Origin: Chromatiales bacterium
GTDB taxonomy: Bacteria > Pseudomonadota > Gammaproteobacteria > JAGRGH01
Assembly: GCA_020445605.1 (NCBI GenBank)
Contig: JAGRGH010000040.1
Span: forward strand, 1 to 64,000
Direction of reading: 5' to 3'
Length of the DNA stretch: 64,000 nt
The notes beneath the pieces were generated by a model, which was not told the origin of the DNA, did no database searches, and saw only the letters and a program-made list of their open reading frames with translations. Below are positions 8,889 to 17,245 of this stretch, piece by piece. Every line of letters begins with the position of its first letter. Position 1 is the first letter of the stretch. A program made the position numbers and the translations under genes.

Positions 8889-8909
8889 TTATCCACAGCG
8901 TTATCCACA
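8889..8909 (+). promoter_or_regulatory. Two tandem perfect DnaA boxes
   Basis: TTATCCACA occurs twice, at 8889-8897 and 8901-8909, in the same orientation and separated by GCG, a 12-base start-to-start spacing. Both equal the strongest E. coli DnaA box. An A-rich tract lies just to the left and two GATC sites just to the right. Possible roles are DnaA titration, DnaA-dependent control of rpmE, or an origin-like site. Confidence 0.75.
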
Positions 8910-9014
8910 CGCTTTGGGGATCAATGATCGACCCTCGCGCCATCAAGCACTTAGCGGGTTTCGCTGAAAGTGCGCGACAGGTTCTTCGCGCAATTCGCAG
9001 CCCTCACGCATGGC

Positions 9015-9044
9015 TTGCCGGCGCCGAGGTTCAGCCCCTATAAT
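9015..9044 (+). promoter_or_regulatory. Sigma-70 promoter of rpmE
   Basis: TTGCCG (9015-9020) and a perfect TATAAT (9039-9044) are 18 bases apart. Transcription would begin near 9051 and leave a leader of about 43 bases before the rpmE start codon. Confidence 0.75.
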
Positions 9045-9093
9045 CTCGCGCCCGCAATTCCCGCTGAAGGCCGTGCAGGCCGAGCATCCGAAC

Positions 9094-9294
9094 ATGAAAT
9101 CAGACGTGCATCCCGATTATCACGACGTCAGCGTCACCTGTAGCTGTGGCAGCCGCTTCGAGACCCGTTCGACCGGGTCGAAGGAACTGCACATCGATGT
9201 GTGCTCGGCGTGCCATCCGTTCTACACCGGCAAGCAAAAGATCGTCGACACCGCCGGCCGCGTGGACAAGTTCCGCCGCAAGTACGGCATGTAG
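9094..9294 (+). CDS. rpmE: 50S ribosomal protein L31 (zinc-binding form)
   Basis: 66 residues from ATG 9094 ([16 protein letters not shown]), normal for L31. The four zinc cysteines of the C+ type are present (Cys16, Cys18, Cys37, Cys40), with the family motif HPFYTGKQK just after. L31 bridges the two ribosomal subunits; the C+ form also acts as a zinc reserve. It has its own promoter (TATAAT 9039-9044) and a terminator at 9330, so it is probably transcribed alone. A longer in-frame reading from 9010 would run through the promoter and is rejected. Confidence 0.97.
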   Translation: MKSDVHPDYHDVSVTCSCGSRFETRSTGSKELHIDVCSACHPFYTGKQKIVDTAGRVDKFRRKYGM

Positions 9295-9329
9295 TGCCGC
9301 TGCGGTCGCGCCGCGCGCGATCGCGTCCT

Positions 9330-9354
9330 GCCAGCCCCGCCGGGCTGGCGTTTT
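9330..9354 (+). terminator. Rho-independent terminator after rpmE
   Basis: GCCAGCCC (9330-9337) pairs with GGGCTGGC (9342-9349), followed by G and TTTT. It separates rpmE from the malic enzyme gene. Confidence 0.85.
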
Positions 9355-9435
9355 CGTCTGGCAAGTAGTAGATTTTGTGCTATGCACAAAATCTCTGCTG
9401 ACCATCCCCTGCGCTGACAACCGGACCGCCCGGAA

Positions 9436-10770
9436 ATGGCACGCAGCAAAGACGAACAATTCATCGCCGCCGCGTTGCGCTATCACGCGCAGCCCGTGCC
9501 CGGCAAGCTTGCCATTGCGCTGACCAAGCCCACCGAGACCCAGCGCGACCTCGCGCTGGCCTACACGCCGGGCGTCGCCGAACCGGTGCGGCGGATCGCC
9601 GCGGACCCCGCCACGGCCTACGAATACACCGCCAAGGGCAACCTGGTCGGGGTCATCACCAACGGCAGCGCCGTGCTCGGGCTCGGCAACGTCGGCGCAC
9701 TCGCCGGAAAGCCGGTCATGGAAGGCAAGGCCGTGCTGTTCAAGCGTTTCGCGGGCATCGATGTGTTCGACATCGAGGTCGAGGCGGAAACGCCGCAGGC
9801 GTTCATTGATACCGTCGCGCGGATCGCGCCGACCTTTGGCGGCATCAATCTCGAGGACATCGCCGCACCGCACTGCTTCGAGATCGAGCAGGCGCTGCGC
9901 TCGCGGCTCGACATTCCGGTGTTCCACGACGACCAGCACGGCACGGCGGTGATCGTTGCGGCCGGGCTGCTCAATGCCCTGCAACTGGTCGGCAAGCGGC
10001 TCGCGGACGTACGCATCGTCTGCCTCGGGGCGGGTGCGGCCGGCATCGCTTCGGTGCGGCTGCTGAACCTGCTCGGCGTGCCACGCCGCAACACCATCGT
10101 CGTCGACCGGACCGGGGTCATTCACACCGGGCGCACGGACCTCTCCGCGCACAAACTCGCGGTTGCCGTCGACACCCGCCGTCGCACGCTGATGGAGGCC
10201 ATGGTCGACGCCGACGTGTTCATCGGCCTGTCCGGCCCGGGTCTGCTGCCGCCCGAGCATCTGCGGCTGATGTCACGCGACCCGATCGTGTTTCCGCTGT
10301 CGAACCCGGATCCGGAGCTGTGGCCCGAGGAGATCCGCGAACTGCGCCCCGACGCAATCATCGCGACCGGCCGCAGCGACTACCCGAACCAGATCAACAA
10401 CGTGCTCGGCTTCCCGTACATCTTTCGCGGGGCACTCGATGTGCGGGCCAGCACCATCAATCACGAAATGCTCATCGCCTGTGTTAAGGCGTTGCGTGAA
10501 CTCACGCACGAGCCGGTTCCGGCGGCCGTGCTGGAGGCCTATGGGCTGAGCGAACTCGGCTTCGGCCCTGACTACATCATTCCCAAACCAACCGACCCGC
10601 GCCTGCGTGAACGCATCCCGCCGGCCGTCGCCCGTGCGGCGGTCGACTCCGGCGTCGCGCGTCGGTCCCCGCCCGAAACGTCCGCACCCGTGAACTCGGC
10701 GAACGCCGAGCCGAAGCGTCCGGACGCAGACCAACCCGCCCGCCGCAAGAAAAAGAAAAAGTCCAAATAG
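9436..10770 (+). CDS. Malic enzyme (oxaloacetate-decarboxylating)
   Basis: 444 residues. The N-terminal malic domain carries YTPGVAEPVR and FHDDQHGTA (about 163-171). The NAD(P)-binding domain carries GAGAAGIA (about 198-205) and the late SNPDPELWPEE. It converts malate to pyruvate with CO2 release. It resembles the catalytic half of MaeB-type enzymes but lacks the C-terminal phosphotransacetylase domain that brings MaeB to about 760 residues. The last 40 residues are unusual: low complexity, ending in a basic run RRKKKKKSK. It is followed closely by mdh and gltA, which suggests coordinated use of malate as pyruvate or oxaloacetate source. NAD versus NADP preference cannot be read here. Confidence 0.92.
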   Translation: MARSKDEQFIAAALRYHAQPVPGKLAIALTKPTETQRDLALAYTPGVAEPVRRIAADPATAYEYTAKGNLVGVITNGSAVLGLGNVGALAGKPVMEGKAVLFKRFAGIDVFDIEVEAETPQAFIDTVARIAPTFGGINLEDIAAPHCFEIEQALRSRLDIPVFHDDQHGTAVIVAAGLLNALQLVGKRLADVRIVCLGAGAAGIASVRLLNLLGVPRRNTIVVDRTGVIHTGRTDLSAHKLAVAVDTRRRTLMEAMVDADVFIGLSGPGLLPPEHLRLMSRDPIVFPLSNPDPELWPEEIRELRPDAIIATGRSDYPNQINNVLGFPYIFRGALDVRASTINHEMLIACVKALRELTHEPVPAAVLEAYGLSELGFGPDYIIPKPTDPRLRERIPPAVARAAVDSGVARRSPPETSAPVNSANAEPKRPDADQPARRKKKKKSK

Positions 10771-10822
10771 ATCCGGCGAACGCCCCGTCGCCGGCCGATT
10801 CACCACCAAGAGGTTCCCGGAC

Positions 10823-11758
10823 ATGTTGAACAAGATTTCCATCGTCGGCGGCGCCGGCCGTGTGGGAGAGACCACCGGCGTCTATCTGGCGCAGGCCGAA
10901 CTCTGTCGCGAGCTCATGCTCGTCGACGTGCGCGCGGGCGCTCCGGAAGGCGCGGCGCTCGATATCGCCCAGAGCCGCAACTATTACCGCAGCGACACGC
11001 GGGTCGACGGCTCGTCCGACCCGGCCGCGGTCGCCGGTTCGGATCTCATCGTCGTAACAGCAGGCCTGCCGCGCCAGCCGGGGATGTCCCGTTCGGACGT
11101 ACTGGGCAAGAACGTCGCGATCATCGACACCGTCATCGATGCGGCGCTCGCCCACGCGCCCGACGCGATGATGCTCATCGTCTCCAACCCGGTCGACGTC
11201 ATGACCTGGCGCGTGTGCCAGCGCACCGGCTGGGCGCGCTCGCGCGTGATCGGCCAGGCCGGCGTGCTGGATGCAGCGCGCATGGCGCACTTCATCGCGC
11301 TGGAAACCGGGTTTTCGATGAAAGACATCACGACCATCGTGCTCGGCGGGCATGGCGACACCATGGTGCCGGTCCAGCGGCTTTGCACGGTGAACGGCAT
11401 TCCGGTCGAGACCTTCATTGGCGCGCAACGCATGGCCCAGATCATCCAGCGCACCCGCGACGGTGGCGCGGAAGTGCTGAAACTGCGTGGAAACTCCAGT
11501 GCCTACGACGCGCCGGCCGCATCGGTCGCGGCGATGGTCGACGCGATCGCCTTCAACCGGCGGCGTATCATGCCGTCGGTCGCCATACTCGACGGCGAAT
11601 ACGGACAATCGGGCATCGCGATGGGGGTCCCGTGCGTGCTGGGCGCTGGCGGCATCGAACGCGTCGTCGAACTCGAACTCACCAATGCCGAGCAGGCTGC
11701 GTTCGCGACCTCGGCCGGCGCCGTGCGCGAGGACATCGATCGGCTGCCCACGCCCTGA
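10823..11758 (+). CDS. mdh: Malate dehydrogenase
   Basis: 311 residues of the lactate/malate dehydrogenase family. The nucleotide-binding motif GGAGRVGE is at residues 9-16. The substrate loop [10 protein letters not shown] has the Arg that favours malate over lactate. SNPVDVMTW and the catalytic His in GGHGDTMVP follow. It oxidises malate to oxaloacetate. The short tetrameric, LDH-like architecture (type-3 MDH) differs from the E. coli enzyme. It lies 52 bases after malic enzyme and 79 before gltA, the enzyme that uses its product. Confidence 0.95.
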   Translation: MLNKISIVGGAGRVGETTGVYLAQAELCRELMLVDVRAGAPEGAALDIAQSRNYYRSDTRVDGSSDPAAVAGSDLIVVTAGLPRQPGMSRSDVLGKNVAIIDTVIDAALAHAPDAMMLIVSNPVDVMTWRVCQRTGWARSRVIGQAGVLDAARMAHFIALETGFSMKDITTIVLGGHGDTMVPVQRLCTVNGIPVETFIGAQRMAQIIQRTRDGGAEVLKLRGNSSAYDAPAASVAAMVDAIAFNRRRIMPSVAILDGEYGQSGIAMGVPCVLGAGGIERVVELELTNAEQAAFATSAGAVREDIDRLPTP

Positions 11759-11837
11759 ACCGCCAGAACGGCTGACGCGGACCGCACCGGTACAATGCCG
11801 GTTCGGCCCGCGTCCGGCCACCATCGGAGAACCGCAC

Positions 11838-13136
11838 ATGGCCCATAAACCCTATGTACTGACCAATCCGGAAACCGGCGAAAGCATCGAGTTGCCGGTG
11901 CTCGACGGCACGATGGGGCCATCGACGCTGGACGTGCAGCAGCTCTACAAACGCACCGGCATGTTCACCTACGACCCGGGTTACATGTCGACCGCGAGCT
12001 GTCGCTCCAGCATCACGTTCATCGACGGCGACCAGGGCATGCTGCTGTATCGCGGTTACCCGGTCGATCAGCTCGCCGAGCAGAGCGATTTCCTCGAAGT
12101 CTGCTACCTGATCATGTATGGCGAACTGCCGACGGCGGAACAATACGAGTCCTACCGCTCGAAGATCGTCTATCACACGATGATCAACGAAAGCCTGAAG
12201 ATCTTCTTCGACGGCTTCCATTACGACGCCCATCCGATGGCGATGATGGTCGGCGTGGTCGGATCGCTCGCCGCGTTCTATCACGACTCCCTCGACATCA
12301 ATGATCCGGGGCACCGACGGGTCTCGGCCTATCGCATGATCGCGAAAATGCCGACCATCGCCGCCGCGAGCTACAAGCACAACATCGGCGAACCGTTCAT
12401 CTACCCGGACAACAAGCTCTCGTTCACCGAGAACCTGCTGCACATGATGTACTCGGTGCCCAGCGAACGGTTCGAGGCGCCACCCGTGGCCGTGCGCGCA
12501 CTGGATGCACTGTTCATTCTGCATGCGGATCACGAGCAGAACGCCAGCACCTCCACGGTGCGGCTCGCTTCAAGCTCGGGCGCGAACCCGTTCGCGTGCA
12601 TAGCGGCCGGCATCGCCTCGCTGTGGGGGCCTGCACATGGCGGCGCGAACGAGGCCGTGCTGCAAATGCTCGACGAGATCGGCGACGTCTCGCAGATCGA
12701 CAAGTACGTCGCCAAGGCCAAGGACAAGGACGACCCGTTCCGGCTCATGGGCTTTGGTCACCGGGTCTACAAGAACTACGACCCGCGCGCACGCGTGATC
12801 CGCAAGATGGCCCACGAGGTGCTCGAGGCGCTGGGCGACTCGAATGACCCGCAGATGGAACTCGCGCTGCGCCTCGAGGAAATCGCGCTCAGTGATGAAT
12901 ATTTCATCGAGCGCAAGCTCTATCCGAACGTCGACTTCTATTCCGGGCTGATCTACAAGGCGATCGGCATCCCGCGCAACATGTTCACCGTCATGTTCGC
13001 GATTGCACGCACGGTCGGCTGGGTCACGCACTGGCAGGAGATGATGGGCGAACCGGATCACCGCATCGGCCGGCCGCGCCAGCTCTATCTGGGTGAGAAG
13101 AAACGCGACTTCGTGCCGCGCAGCGCGCGCGGATAA
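11838..13136 (+). CDS. gltA: Type II citrate synthase
   Basis: 432 residues from ATG 11838 ([20 protein letters not shown]). The catalytic His in GPAHGGANE is His267, the second His lies in [13 protein letters not shown], and the active-site Asp lies in NVDFYSG. The length and N-terminal domain fit hexameric, NADH-sensitive type II enzymes of Gram-negative bacteria. It condenses oxaloacetate, from the upstream mdh product, with acetyl-CoA. An in-frame reading from 11487 overlaps mdh and is a shadow. Two structured repeats directly follow the stop codon. Confidence 0.97.
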   Translation: MAHKPYVLTNPETGESIELPVLDGTMGPSTLDVQQLYKRTGMFTYDPGYMSTASCRSSITFIDGDQGMLLYRGYPVDQLAEQSDFLEVCYLIMYGELPTAEQYESYRSKIVYHTMINESLKIFFDGFHYDAHPMAMMVGVVGSLAAFYHDSLDINDPGHRRVSAYRMIAKMPTIAAASYKHNIGEPFIYPDNKLSFTENLLHMMYSVPSERFEAPPVAVRALDALFILHADHEQNASTSTVRLASSSGANPFACIAAGIASLWGPAHGGANEAVLQMLDEIGDVSQIDKYVAKAKDKDDPFRLMGFGHRVYKNYDPRARVIRKMAHEVLEALGDSNDPQMELALRLEEIALSDEYFIERKLYPNVDFYSGLIYKAIGIPRNMFTVMFAIARTVGWVTHWQEMMGEPDHRIGRPRQLYLGEKKRDFVPRSARG

Positions 13137-13536
13137 CGCCGCCGCGCGGGAGACATGGTCGTCTCGCCCGAAAATCGAACACTCAAGTGTTTGATCTTCG
13201 TGAGCAACCGAAAACCGCGCTTTTCGATTGCGATGTTGAAAAGGCCACGGATGGACCTTTTTCAACAGCCTGCCAGTGTCCTGTCCCGCAATTATCTATC
13301 GTTTCTGCGTGGCTGAGCAGGGCTGAATCAAGGCGGCGATTCGCAGCCATAGCGAGCTATGGACAGGATCGCCAACGCTGCGTCAGCCCTGCCCAGCCGC
13401 GCCCGCAGGGAGGGCCCCTACGGTTCGAGGGCGGTGTTGCGCCGCTTGCCAATGGAATGACCATTGCCTTCACGACGCGCCTTGCCCTCGAACCGTAGGA
13501 ACCCTCAGAAATGACAGATAATTGTGGGACAGGACG
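13137..13536. other. Gene-free interval occupied by two repeats
   Basis: These 400 bases between gltA and the convergent GNAT gene contain no gene. They are filled almost entirely by the four-hairpin repeat (13150-13272) and the MITE-like element (13275-13538). Confidence 0.85.
13150..13272. repeat. Four-hairpin intergenic repeat, copy A
   Basis: A stretch of about 123 bases shares most of its sequence with 23731-23853, in the same orientation. Four successive hairpins can be drawn in both copies. The last, GTTGAAAAGGCC pairing with GGACCTTTTTCAAC (13234-13267), works as a terminator-like stem. It lies directly after gltA, as copy B lies directly after the acylase gene. Confidence 0.8.
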
Positions 13537-13538
13537 CT
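13275..13538. mobile_element. MITE-like element with long terminal inverted repeats
   Basis: The outer 30 bases (13278-13307 and 13506-13535) are inverted repeats with 27 matches; they start GTCCTGTCCC on both strands, and the similarity extends three more bases outward with one mismatch. Inside are two hairpin arms. The first pairs 13312-13326 with 13383-13397 (14 of 15). The second pairs 13417-13432 with 13484-13499 (16 of 16, CCTACGGTTCGAGGGC). There is no reading frame inside. No clear target duplication was seen. Its right end supplies the stop codon of the GNAT gene at 13537. Confidence 0.7.
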
Positions 13539-13824
13539 AGTCGGCCAGAAGGTCGCCGTATTCGCGGTTGCGCCGCATGAACGCCGCAATGTAGGAACAC
13601 TGCGGCACGACGCGCAGGGACTGCGTGCGTGCCCAGTCCAACGCGGTGCGCGCGAGTTCGGCCGCAACCCCCTGCCCGCGATGTTCCGGCGGAACCAGGG
13701 TGTGAAATATCGTCACGGTATTGCCGGCGATGCGATATTCCAGCATCGCCGTCGCGCCAGCGAGTTCCGCCTGAAAGCGGTTCGCGGCCGGATTGTGCGT
13801 GATTCGCAGCGTGTCGTCAGTCAT
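13537..13824 (-). CDS. Small GNAT-type N-acetyltransferase (YjdJ/COG2388-like)
   Basis: About 95 residues from ATG 13824 (MTDDTLRITHN); ATG 13830 is equally possible. The acetyl-CoA-binding motif is visible in TLVPPEHRGQGVAAELARTAL, and the protein ends near FMRRNREYGDLL, as in the short family that often contains a conserved late Cys (here in VPQCSYIAAFM). The gene overlaps the end of the RND gene by 8 bases and so belongs to that operon. Its stop codon is formed by the tip of the MITE-like element, but length and C-terminus look normal. Confidence 0.8.
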   Translation of the reverse strand: MTDDTLRITHNPAANRFQAELAGATAMLEYRIAGNTVTIFHTLVPPEHRGQGVAAELARTALDWARTQSLRVVPQCSYIAAFMRRNREYGDLLAD

Positions 13825-16189
13825 GTTCATTCGGTTCGCCAGCAATCGGCTTTGGATCGCCGATCAACCAGCGCGCCAGCGTTGGCAGCAGCACGAGTGC
13901 GCCAATCATGTTCAACAGGAACATGAAGGTCAGCAGAATGCCCATGTCGGCCTGGAACTTCAGCGGCGAGAATATCCAGGTCGCCACGCCCACGGCGAGC
14001 GTTAGGCCGGTGAACAGCACGCCAATACCCGTCATGCGCAGCGTCTTGTCGAACGCATCCTCAAGTGGCTCGGATCTTTCCAGGCGGCTCTGTAGACGAC
14101 TGAAGATATAGATGCCGTAATCGACGCCGATCCCCACGCCCAGCGCCACGACCGGCAGGGTCGAAACCTTGAGCCCGATCTCCAGGAAGGTCATCAGCGC
14201 ATACGCCAGCACCGAGACCAGGGCAAGCGGCAACACGATGCACAGCGTGGCGCGAAGCGATCGGAACGTAAGCAGACAGAGCACGATGATGGCGGCGTAG
14301 ACATACACCAGGATGGGGAACTGCGCGGCATCGACCGCCTCGTTCGTGGCGGCCATGACGCCGACGTTGCTGCCGGCGAGCGCGTAGGTCACCCCATCGT
14401 CCGTATGCGCTTCACGGTAGCGCTTCACGGACTCCACGATGCGCTCGATGGTTTCGGCCTTGTGATCGTCGGTGAAGATCAGCACCGGCATGACCGAGCA
14501 GTCGCTGTTCAGCAGGCCGCTCGAGGTATCGATCGGCGAGACGGCCTGCGCAAGCACGGTCTGATCGCGCGGCAGCACACGCCAGGTCATGGCACCCTCG
14601 TTCCAGCCGGCGTTGATCAGTTTCGCGAGCATGCCGAGCGTCAGCACGGACTGCACGCCTGGAATGTTCTCGACGTGCCAGGTGAACTCGTCGATGGCCG
14701 CCATGCGCGCGTGGTCGATGCAGGCCTGCGGTTCGGTCTCGGCGAACACCGTGAGCACGTCCACGCCGATCGAAAAACGCCGGGAAATCACGTCGGTATC
14801 GATGTTGTAGCGCGAATCCTGACGCAGCTCGGGCACGCCACGATGCAGATCGCCGATCTTGATGTCCGCCGCCTTCCAGGCGCCGAGCACGAACAGCACG
14901 ATGCCGATCGCAACCGTGATCGACGCCGGGCGCGGCCGGGTGATTTTCGCAAGGCCATGCCACATGCCGCGCCTGGCCTCGGCGATCGCATGCAGCTGCC
15001 GCCGGTACTCGTGTGAGTACGGCACGAAACTCAGCAGCACCGGCAACAGCACGAGATTGGTCAGGATGATGGCCGCGACACCGAGCGAGGCGGTGATCGC
15101 CATCTCCTGGATGATCTCGATCTTGATCAGCAGGATGGTGATGAAGCCGATGGTATCGCTCGCGAGTGCGATCCCGCCTGGAACGAGCAGCCGGCGGAAG
15201 CTCAGGCGCGCGGCCTGCATCGAGTCGGCGCCGTCGAACACCTCCGCACGCACGGCGCCGACCATCTGGACTCCGTGCGAGACGGCGATCGCGAACACCA
15301 GAAACGGCACGAGTATGGACATCGGATCGATGCCGAAGCCGACCAGGGTCAGGCTGCCGAGCTGCCAGACGACGGCAATCAACGAACAGACCAGGGGGAT
15401 CAGGGTCAGTGCAGGCGAGCGCGTAAACCAGTAAACGAAAACCGCGGTGATCACGAACGCGATGCCGAAAAACACCACCACCCGCGCTGCGCCTTCGGTG
15501 ATGTCTCCGACAACCTTCGCAAACCCGATGATGTGCACGTCGATTGCGGCCTGCACCGAGATGCCGCGGTCGCTGGTGATAAAACGCTCGCGGATCTTCT
15601 TTTCGAGTTCGCCGGCGACCTGCTGATAGTCGATACGCTTGCCCGTGGCTGGATCGATCTCCAGCAGGTTCGCGACGATCATCGCGCCAGTGAAATCGTT
15701 CGCGACCAAACGGCCCACATAGGCGGATTTCAGGAGGTTCTCCCGGACGCGGGCGAGCCCCTCGGGCGTTGGCTGAAAATCCGCGGGCACGACGTTGCCG
15801 CCGGAGATGCCGTCCTCGACGACTTCGGTGAACCGGGTGTTTGGCGTGAACAGGGACTGCACGCGTGCGCGGTCGACGCCCTCGATGAAGAACACCTCGT
15901 CGGTCGCGCCCTTCAGGGTTTCAAAGAATTGCGGGGTGAAGATGTCACCGCGATCGACGGTCAACGCGATCAGGATGCGGTTCGCGCCGCCGAAGGAGTC
16001 GCGATACTTGACGAAGGTCTGCATGTACTCATGCTGCAACGGCAGGAGCTTGGCAAACCCGGCATCGACCCGCAGCTTGAGTGCGGCCGCCCCGAAGGCC
16101 AGTGTCGCCAGCGCGAATGCCAGCAGCACCAGACCGCGGTGGTCGAACACCGCCCGCTCGATGGCACGTACGACTCCGCCCCTAGCCAC
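13817..16189 (-). CDS. RND/MMPL-type inner-membrane exporter
   Basis: 790 residues with the duplicated RND layout: TM1 near 17-37, a large periplasmic loop, a bundle of five or six TM segments (about 215-395, including GIDPMSILVPFLVFAIAVSHG), TM7 near 425-445, a second loop and a final bundle (about 640-780). It resembles the MMPL/HpnN and sterol-sensing-type RND proteins that move lipids or hydrophobic molecules, rather than the AcrB drug pumps of about 1,040 residues. The gene overlaps the YCF48-like gene upstream by 8 bases. Grouping with DUF1302 and DUF1329 suggests export of a hydrophobic compound across the envelope. Confidence 0.9.
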   Translation of the reverse strand: MARGGVVRAIERAVFDHRGLVLLAFALATLAFGAAALKLRVDAGFAKLLPLQHEYMQTFVKYRDSFGGANRILIALTVDRGDIFTPQFFETLKGATDEVFFIEGVDRARVQSLFTPNTRFTEVVEDGISGGNVVPADFQPTPEGLARVRENLLKSAYVGRLVANDFTGAMIVANLLEIDPATGKRIDYQQVAGELEKKIRERFITSDRGISVQAAIDVHIIGFAKVVGDITEGAARVVVFFGIAFVITAVFVYWFTRSPALTLIPLVCSLIAVVWQLGSLTLVGFGIDPMSILVPFLVFAIAVSHGVQMVGAVRAEVFDGADSMQAARLSFRRLLVPGGIALASDTIGFITILLIKIEIIQEMAITASLGVAAIILTNLVLLPVLLSFVPYSHEYRRQLHAIAEARRGMWHGLAKITRPRPASITVAIGIVLFVLGAWKAADIKIGDLHRGVPELRQDSRYNIDTDVISRRFSIGVDVLTVFAETEPQACIDHARMAAIDEFTWHVENIPGVQSVLTLGMLAKLINAGWNEGAMTWRVLPRDQTVLAQAVSPIDTSSGLLNSDCSVMPVLIFTDDHKAETIERIVESVKRYREAHTDDGVTYALAGSNVGVMAATNEAVDAAQFPILVYVYAAIIVLCLLTFRSLRATLCIVLPLALVSVLAYALMTFLEIGLKVSTLPVVALGVGIGVDYGIYIFSRLQSRLERSEPLEDAFDKTLRMTGIGVLFTGLTLAVGVATWIFSPLKFQADMGILLTFMFLLNMIGALVLLPTLARWLIGDPKPIAGEPNEHD

Positions 16190-17177
16190 CGCCGGTGCCT
16201 GGCTGAGTTGACGTCAGATTGACCCGGCGCACGCCTGCCTCACCGACCGACACGAGGCTGCCATCGCCCATGCGTAGAAGCCTTTGCAGGCCCTTGCGGT
16301 CGGGTTGGGGAAGTGCCGCGATGCGCTGCCCGGCAACGGACCATTCGAGCAGGGTTCCACTGAGGCCCGCGATCAGCACGCGATCTTCGTCCAGCGCGAC
16401 GGCCGCAGTGAGCATCGCCGTGGTCCCGGTGTCGAGAGCCTCCCAGGTTTCCCCGTCGTCAACCGATCGAAACAGGTGGCCGCGCAGTCCCAGCAGCGCA
16501 ATGTCGCCATCGGCGGTCGCAATGGCGCTGAAATACGAGCCCTCATACGGCGTTTCGAGATTGCGCCAGGTTTCGCCGGCATCGTCGGAGCGATAGGCCG
16601 TGCCGGCCTCCGCGGCGATCAGGAGCCCACCGTTTGGCAGCCGCACAATCGCATTGAGGTGAAAGTCTTCGTCGGGATTCACTGCGTGCTGAGCCCAGGT
16701 CTGTCCCGAATCCATCGAGCGCAGGTACAGGCCGTAGGCGCCGATCGCATGCACGACGCCATCGGCCGCAAGGACATCGAGCAGAGGCTGCCGTGCATCG
16801 GGCTCGCAACGCGCGAGGGTCCACGACCGACCGGCGTCGTGACTGCGCACGATGACACCATCGTGGCCGGCCGCGATCCATACATCGGCGCCGATCGATG
16901 TGACGGCGGTCAGCGTCGCACGCGCAGGCGGCACGACCTGTTGCCATTCGTGCCCGCCGTCGTCGCTGCGCAGGATATGCCCACGCTCGCCGACGACGAT
17001 CGCGAGCGCGTCGTCGACGGCGCCGTCGAGCAATAACGATTGTGCCGCGAGCGGTGCGATGCTGGCGCTGTGGCCGGCGCAGGGCTGGTCCGCGGCGCGC
17101 GCCACGGAGCCCAGCGCAACCGCCAGCCCGCAGAGCGATGCGAGGCCGCAGATCAGTTGTCGAGTGACCATCTGCAA
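16182..17177 (-). CDS. YCF48/BNR-repeat beta-propeller protein, periplasmic
   Basis: 331 residues. A signal peptide (MQMVTRQLICGLASLCGLAVALGSVARA) is followed by repeated blades of the form S-x-D-x-G-x-T-W (for example RSDDGGHEW, RSHDAGRSW, RSMDSGQTW, RSDDAGETW, RSVDDGETW). This is the YCF48/photosystem II stability factor-like fold. In non-photosynthetic bacteria such proteins occur beside RND transporters with DUF1302 and DUF1329 partners; their role is unproven, perhaps a periplasmic adaptor. It overlaps the RND gene by 8 bases. A hairpin lies in the 68-base gap before it. Confidence 0.88.
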   Translation of the reverse strand: MQMVTRQLICGLASLCGLAVALGSVARAADQPCAGHSASIAPLAAQSLLLDGAVDDALAIVVGERGHILRSDDGGHEWQQVVPPARATLTAVTSIGADVWIAAGHDGVIVRSHDAGRSWTLARCEPDARQPLLDVLAADGVVHAIGAYGLYLRSMDSGQTWAQHAVNPDEDFHLNAIVRLPNGGLLIAAEAGTAYRSDDAGETWRNLETPYEGSYFSAIATADGDIALLGLRGHLFRSVDDGETWEALDTGTTAMLTAAVALDEDRVLIAGLSGTLLEWSVAGQRIAALPQPDRKGLQRLLRMGDGSLVSVGEAGVRRVNLTSTQPGTGGG

Positions 17178-17182
17178 CCGAA

Positions 17183-17205
17183 AAGGCCCGCGGATGGCGG
17201 GCCTT
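17183..17205 (-). terminator. Intra-operon hairpin (attenuator or partial terminator)
   Basis: AAGGCCCGC and GCGGGCCTT form a 9-bp stem in the 68 bases between the DUF1329 gene and the YCF48-like gene. Read in the minus direction it is followed by TTTTCGG. It could lower expression of the RND half relative to the DUF1302-DUF1329 half. Confidence 0.55.
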
Positions 17206-17245
17206 GGGAATCCCTGATCATCGCGTCATCCGTTGGCCGTTCGGA

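Larger units (their letters stand above)
8683..9093. other. Gene-free AT-rich stretch with DnaA boxes and the rpmE promoter
   Basis: I see no gene in these 411 bases. They hold three DnaA-box matches (8710-8718, 8889-8897, 8901-8909). An inverted repeat TGATTGAT / ATCAATCA sits at 8794-8801 and 8812-8819. A markedly A-rich tract covers about 8822-8852, two GATC sites lie at 8919-8922 and 8926-8929, and the rpmE promoter is near the right end. This is the most AT-rich stretch of the first 40 kb by eye. Confidence 0.8.

Noticed and set aside
8861-9043. 60-codon plus-strand frame across the DnaA boxes
   Set aside because: It runs through the DnaA boxes and the rpmE promoter and has no protein-like features.
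9100-10260. 386-codon minus-strand frame opposite rpmE and malic enzyme
   Set aside because: Antisense shadow that also spans the rpmE terminator.
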